64,000 nucleotides of DNA from Basidiobolus meristosporus CBS 931.73 (lineage: Eukaryota; Basidiobolomycota; Basidiobolomycetes; Basidiobolales; Basidiobolaceae), in the NCBI GenBank assembly GCA_002104905.1, contig MCFE01000149.1, forward strand, positions 1 to 64,000, given 5' to 3'. The notes beneath the pieces were generated by a model. That model had not been told where the DNA came from and made no database searches. It saw nothing but the letters and a program-made list of their open reading frames with translations. Position numbers and translations under genes: made by a program. The first letter of the stretch is position 1. Every line of letters begins with the position of its first letter. Below, in pieces: positions 59,760 to 64,000 of the stretch.

Positions 59760-60785
59760 ACTATCAAAGAAGCCATCAAGATTGCCATTGACTATGACTC
59801 AGCTATGTTTGGAGCTGGGAAGCCTACAATGACTAATCAGAGAGGCTACAATCACTATAAACAAAGACAATCAGAAGCAGTGCCAATGGAAATAGACTCT
59901 ATACAGAAGAATCCTACCTCAGAAGGAGGTAAGAAGAAAGGACTTTGCTTCAATTGCAGCCAGCAAGGACATATTGCAAAGTACTGCCCTCAGAGCAGGA
60001 ATGGACACCAGCCAACAAGAACCTTCAACCATATTGAGTCCCATCAGCACAGTAATGTGGAGGATGAGCTTGAAGAAGACTTGGAACTCACCTTTCATAT
60101 GACAGCAGAGTACTTGTCCCAAATGACCTCAAATTCAGGGAAGTTATTGTACTTAAATGGAGTAATCAATGGAGTACCTGCTAAAATCATGATTAACTCA
60201 GGAGCGTCACATGAATACATGTCAGAACAATTTGCCTTGAAAGCTGGAATAAACTTGGAACCTACCAAATCAGCTTCAGTCTCCACAGCTGATGGGAACT
60301 CTCACATAATCAACCATATTACCCAGCCAGTAAGAATGAAGATCAATGACTATGAAGAAGACCTTCAGGCTTATATATTTTGGAACTGCAAGTTTGCTCT
60401 TGTACTTGGAAAAACCTGGCTATTTTGTTGTGATCCATTGATCAACTGGAGAACCCATGCTACTCCAATCCAAAAAGACAACAAGACCTATGCGCTATTA
60501 CCTACCAGGCTGGATTTCAACTTGGTCAATTCCAATATGTGTGAGACAAGTGAACTTAGCAAGACCCAGTTCTGTAGCACACTTAGAAAAGGTACCCAGA
60601 TGTTCCTCATGGTGGTATTACAGGAGCATTCCACTACCCCAGCACCCCAGCAGGTACAAACTCGCTTGAAGAAATATTCAGACATGTTTCCAGATGAGCT
60701 TGTAAGCCTACCACCAGTCAGAGACGTGGATCATGCCATTGGCACAGGTGATAGCCCTCCATTGAGCAAGACACTTACCAAATGA
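59760..60785 (+). pseudogene. Gypsy family B zinc knuckle and aspartic protease
   Basis: Open from about 59,805. CCHC knuckle CFNCSQQGHIAKYC near 59,950, then a protease domain with LNGVINGVPAKIMINSGASH (about 60,150-60,215). The catalytic D-S-G has become N-S-G, a one-base change that alone would kill the protease. VLGKTWL matches the 'LG..WL' end motif. The C-terminal part leads into RT ([18 protein letters not shown]) and ends at a stop at 60,783. Confidence 0.85.
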
Positions 60786-61367
60786 GTCCATTGGAATTGG
60801 AGGAAATGAAGAGACAAATTGATCAGCTATTGGAGCAAGGATACATCAGACCTAGCATGTCACCTTGGGGAGCACCAGTGCTTTTTGTGAAAAAGAAGGA
60901 TGGAACACTTGGATTGTGCAGGAACTCCAGAGCCCTCAACTCAGCTACTGCAAAGAAGAAGTGCCCATACCTAGGATTGCTGAGCTTTTGGACCAATTTA
61001 ATGAAGCCACCATATTCAGCAAGATTGACCTCATGTCAGGATACAACCAGATTAGGGTGAAACTGGAAGATATCCCTAAGACAGCATTCAGGACCAGATA
61101 TGGACATTACAAGTACTTAGTCATGAGTTTTGGCCTTACCAATGCCCCTGCAACACTCATGACCCTGATGCATACTGTCCTCCAGGAGTACTTAGACAAG
61201 TTTGTGATAATCTACCTAGATGACATATTGATATTCAGCATGACAGAAGAGGATCATTTGGTACCCATTGAAAATGTCTTGAAGAAGCTAAGAGAGAACA
61301 AGCTATAGGGGAAGCTAGCCAAGTGTGAATTCTTCAAGGAACATGTTGAATATCTGGGGCACATAGT
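60786..61367 (+). pseudogene. Gypsy family B reverse transcriptase, left of the foldback insertion
   Basis: RT motifs in two frames: [20 protein letters not shown] with [10 protein letters not shown] (60,820-60,905), a frameshift, then [40 protein letters not shown] and the catalytic IIYLDDILIFS (about 61,210-61,240). A stop follows near 61,306, then KCEFFKEHVEYLGHIV up to the foldback element. RT palm and thumb are otherwise well kept. Confidence 0.85.
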
Positions 61368-62101
61368 AGACTTGTTCCGTTGGATAGTGCCACATTGAGC
61401 CATGAGGGCCAAATGCTGCCATAGTGTGCCTGGGAGGTCAAGTGGGCCTAAACTTGGCCACAGAGTGTGAAACATAGCTCTTCATCTTCATGCAAAGCAG
61501 CCCCTGTGTTTCACCCATTGTGCTGGAGAAAATCCATTTTTTGACCTTTTTTTTTGGATCAATGTTGTGCATGATGTGTAAGAGGACAGAAGGACTGAAG
61601 ACATGCATCTGGTACTCAATACCCATGGCACTCTGAATCTAGCTCCTGTAGCATATATTATGTCACAAAAATGAATGGCACTATCTTGGTCCACTGGTAC
61701 TATCTGGCACTATATTTAAATATTAGCCATAAAGTAAGATCTATACAAAGCACTTATAGTGCCAGATAGTACCAGTGGACCAAGATAGTGCCATTCATTT
61801 TTGTGACATAATATATGCTACAGGAGCTAGATTCAGAGTGCCATGGGTATTGAGTACCAGATGCATGTCTTCAGTCCTTCTGTCCTCTTACACATCATGC
61901 ACAACATTGATCCAAAAAAAAAGGTCAAAAAATGGACTTTCTCCAACACAATGGGTGAAACACAGGGGCTGCTTTGCATGAAGATGCAGAGCTATGTTTC
62001 ACACTCTGGGGCCAAGTTTAGGTCCGCTATGCCTCTCTGGCACGCAATGGCACTATTTGGCACTCATGGCTTAATGTGGCACTATCCAATGGAACAAGTC
62101 T
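61368..62101. mobile_element. 734-bp foldback (inverted-repeat) element inserted in gypsy B pol
   Basis: Two arms of 347 bp (61368-61714 and 61755-62101) are near-perfect reverse complements around a 40-bp AT-rich spacer. The termini are AGACTTGTTCC and GGAACAAGTCT. The element is flanked by AGT at 61365-61367 and 62102-62104. Deleting the element and one AGT rejoins the RT to RNase H frame. It encodes no transposase, so it is a MITE/foldback-type non-autonomous element; 3-bp duplications fit Harbinger- or CACTA-type mobilisation. Confidence 0.92.
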
Positions 62102-62104
62102 AGT

Positions 62105-62959
62105 GACTAGCACAGGAGTGACCTTAGACCCTAAGAAGGTTGAAGTTATCAAGAATTTGAAGCAGCCCCATAGCATATCAGAACTCAGATCATTCCTTGG
62201 AATGTCATCCTATTATCAGAGATTTCTCAAATCCTTTGCAAGCATTGCAGCCTCTTTAACGGATATCCTCAAGAAAGACAACACCTACAAGTGGGACATA
62301 GCCTGTGAGACTGCATTTCAGAAGCTCAAGAATGAACTTGCTAAGCTGCCAAGCTTAAGAGTACCTGACTTCAGAAAAGAGTTTATCCTGTGCACAGATG
62401 CTTCAGATTATGCAGTGGTGGAGTACTAAGCCAACAACACGTGGGAAAGGACTACCCAGTTGCCTTTGAGTCCAAGAAACTGAACTCAGCAGAACAAAAC
62501 TATCCTGAGCATGAGAAGGAGATGCTTGCTATAATCCACTGCCTGAAGACATGGAGATGCTATATTGAAGGAGTCAAATGTACTGTAAAGACTGATCATG
62601 CTTCACTGAAGTATATATTTACTCAGAAGGTTCTATCCAGAAGAATGACAAGATGGAGTGAATACATTGAGCAATTTGACTTGGAGATTGTCTACTGCCC
62701 TGGGAAAAACAACACGGTTGCTGATGCCTTATCAAGACTAGAACAAGTGGCACAACTCAACTTGGTGCATGATTCAGATTGGCCTAGCTTATTGCCACAA
62801 TACTTGGAGGACCAAGCCATTCCTTATCAGGTGGATGAAGAGATAAAGAAGATAATCCAGGATGAAACCAGCAAGTTTGTTGTACAGGATGAAACACTCT
62901 ACCAAATTGTTGATGGAAGCCCTTTTGCCTATTGTCCTATGTTGCTTGCCTGGATTTAA
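62105..62959 (+). pseudogene. Gypsy family B RNase H and start of integrase
   Basis: Continues the RT frame after the foldback: STGVTLDPKKVEVIKNLKQP, SELRSFLGMSSYYQRFLKSF, then FILCTDASDYAV. A frameshift near 62,420 leads to FESKKLNSAEQNYPEHEKEM, VKTDHASLKYIF, EIVYCPGKNNTVADALSRLE (RNase H end motif) and the linker to integrase. A TAA near 62,957 ends the stretch. Confidence 0.88.
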
Positions 62960-63708
62960 TACATATGCTACACAGTGGATATGGACATCTTGGGATTGTA
63001 GGAACCTTTAGCCTTGTGAAAGCCAGAGCATAGTAGCCCAGAAGGACACAAGATATTGAGAAGCTAGTGAAAACATGCCCAAACTGCCAAATCAATCAAG
63101 GCCGGCCACAAAGAATTGCCAGACTCTTCCCTTTGGAGCCTGTAAGACCATTTGAGAGATGGGGAATTGACTTTATTGGAAGACTGCCAACCATCAGGAA
63201 ATGCAACCGTTGGATCCTAGTAGCAATTGACCATGCCACTAAATGGCCAGTTGCTAAAGCTGTACCAATAGCCAGTGAACAAGAAGTTGCAAGTTTCATT
63301 TACCATGAGATCCTGATGAAGTTTGGATACCCTGTGGAGATCTTATCTGATAGAGGAGCAGATTTTATGGCAAAGACACTAGAGGCTTACTTAGAAATGC
63401 AGCAGATTAAACACTTGAAAACCTTGGCATATCACCCCAGAACTAATGGAGTCACTGAATGCTTCAATGGATTATTTGGAAAAATGCTGACCAAGTATGC
63501 AAATGGTGCTGTCAGTAGATGGGATGAGTATATAGATCAAGCACTTTTTGCCTGCAGAGTTAGAGTGCACAACACTACCCAACAATCACCATTTTACTTA
63601 GTGTATGGATGTGAACCAAGGATTCCAGGAGATCTCACACAACCCAAGCTTACAGATGCCTTAGAAGATGAACTTAGTCAGCCCAGTAGACACCAGCAAT
63701 TGGAATAA
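62960..63708 (+). pseudogene. Gypsy family B integrase
   Basis: Zinc domain remains (HSGYGHLGI, VKTCPNCQINQGRP) with two stops near 63,030, then an open catalytic core from about 63,067: FERWGIDFIGRLP (D), VEILSDRGADFMAK (D) and TLAYHPRTNGVTECFNGLFG (E), all three DDE residues intact, and TTQQSPFYLVYGCEPRIP. 213 codons are open to a stop at 63,708. Confidence 0.88.
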
Positions 63709-64000
63709 AGACAACAAGAGGCACAGGCCAATAAGTATGTCAAAGTGCAAAAAAGATGAAGCAGAGATTTGATAAGACTATAGCACCAGAGGCATTGACA
63801 GTTGGCAACTTTGTATTGCTAAGAAACAACACTCAGAAGAAGTTTGAGCCTCAATGAACAGGACCATTCAAGATCATCAGAGAATGTCCATTTGCAACTT
63901 ACCAACTAGTGGATAAACAAGGGAATATCCAGGAAGATTTAGTTCATAGAGACAGACTCAAGCTTGCAAGACTTGCTGATAATACTGAACCATCAAGATA
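63709..64000 (+). pseudogene. Gypsy family B integrase C-terminal tail
   Basis: After stops, the frame resumes as KQRFDKTIAPEALTVGNFVL and KKFEPQ, a stop at about 63,855, then TGPFKIIRECPFATYQLVDK and LVHRDRLKLA, a GPF/Y-type tail. The 3' LTR lies beyond the window. Confidence 0.75.

Larger units (their letters stand above)
33960..64000. other. CpG-depleted transposon block
   Basis: From about 33,960 onward CG dinucleotides almost vanish (for instance only a few in 34,200-36,100, while TG and CA are abundant), whereas the left part has normal CpG. Every recognisable ORF here belongs to a transposable element and is broken. The pattern is that expected from long-standing CpG methylation with deamination of transposon DNA. 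Confidence 0.8.
58762..64000 (+). mobile_element. Ty3/gypsy element, family B, 3' end outside window
   Basis: LTR, PBS, gag, zinc knuckle, protease, RT, RNase H and integrase in gypsy order, all decayed. It was inserted into the Plavaka companion ORF and was itself hit by a 734-bp foldback element (61368-62101). The 3' LTR is not reached. Confidence 0.9.

Noticed and set aside
61488-61981. Identical 68-codon ORFs in mirror orientation (start MDQDSAIHFCDI)
   Set aside because: They are the two arms of the foldback element read in opposite directions, not duplicated genes.

Overview
The window reads as nuclear DNA of a filamentous fungus, most likely an early-diverging (Mucoromycota/Zoopagomycota-type) lineage. 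Reasons: mitochondrial malate dehydrogenase, a Hog1/Sty1 stress MAP kinase, a Fet4 iron permease and F-box, PWWP and trihelix proteins; many short introns (mostly 55-100 nt); and one gene that carries two apparent U12-type (minor spliceosome) AT-AC introns, a type lost from most Dikarya. The species cannot be named from the sequence.

Region 1 (1-34,000) is ordinary gene space with normal CpG content. In order: Fet4-like low-affinity iron permease (-, cut by the window edge); an unrecognised multi-exon protein with a C-terminal membrane segment (-); a 537-aa F-box protein (+); mitochondrial malate dehydrogenase (+, 2 exons); a Hog1/Sty1-type MAPK (-, 13 exons, 349 aa); a WW-WW-MyTH4-RhoGAP protein (+, 15 exons, 662 aa) with the two U12-type introns; a 47-aa secreted peptide gene (+); a PWWP-domain protein with a CxxC-CxxC motif (+); a secreted alginate-lyase-like polysaccharide lyase with a hydrophobic C-terminal tail (+); a forkhead-like winged-helix protein (+); and a trihelix/MYB-like DNA-binding protein (-). 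Exon models were joined by hand from splice signals and reading-frame continuity; the kinase, RhoGAP, PWWP, lyase, MDH, trihelix and peptide models all sum to whole codons.

Region 2 (about 34,000-64,000) is a transposon block. It is strongly depleted of CpG and rich in TG/CA, as expected from long-term CpG methylation and deamination. It contains: decayed CACTA/Plavaka-like DNA transposons (three copies, the best at about 55.3-58.05 kb) with a divergently oriented companion ORF; a 369-bp-LTR Ty3/gypsy family (LTR and gag remnant at 41.6-42.6 kb, large copy 58.76 kb to the window end); a Ty1/copia remnant (-, 42.6-45.8 kb); and a 1.07-kb-LTR Ty3/gypsy family in which a complete 7.2-kb element sits inside the gag of an older copy, which itself interrupts the copia element. 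A 734-bp perfect-length foldback element splits the pol gene of the gypsy copy at 61.4-62.1 kb and is flanked by a 3-bp target duplication. All transposon ORFs are broken by stops or frameshifts.

Functionally the gene-rich part mixes stress signalling (Hog1), Rho-GTPase control (RhoGAP), metal uptake, central metabolism and chromatin/transcription factors; neighbouring genes do not form an evident cluster.
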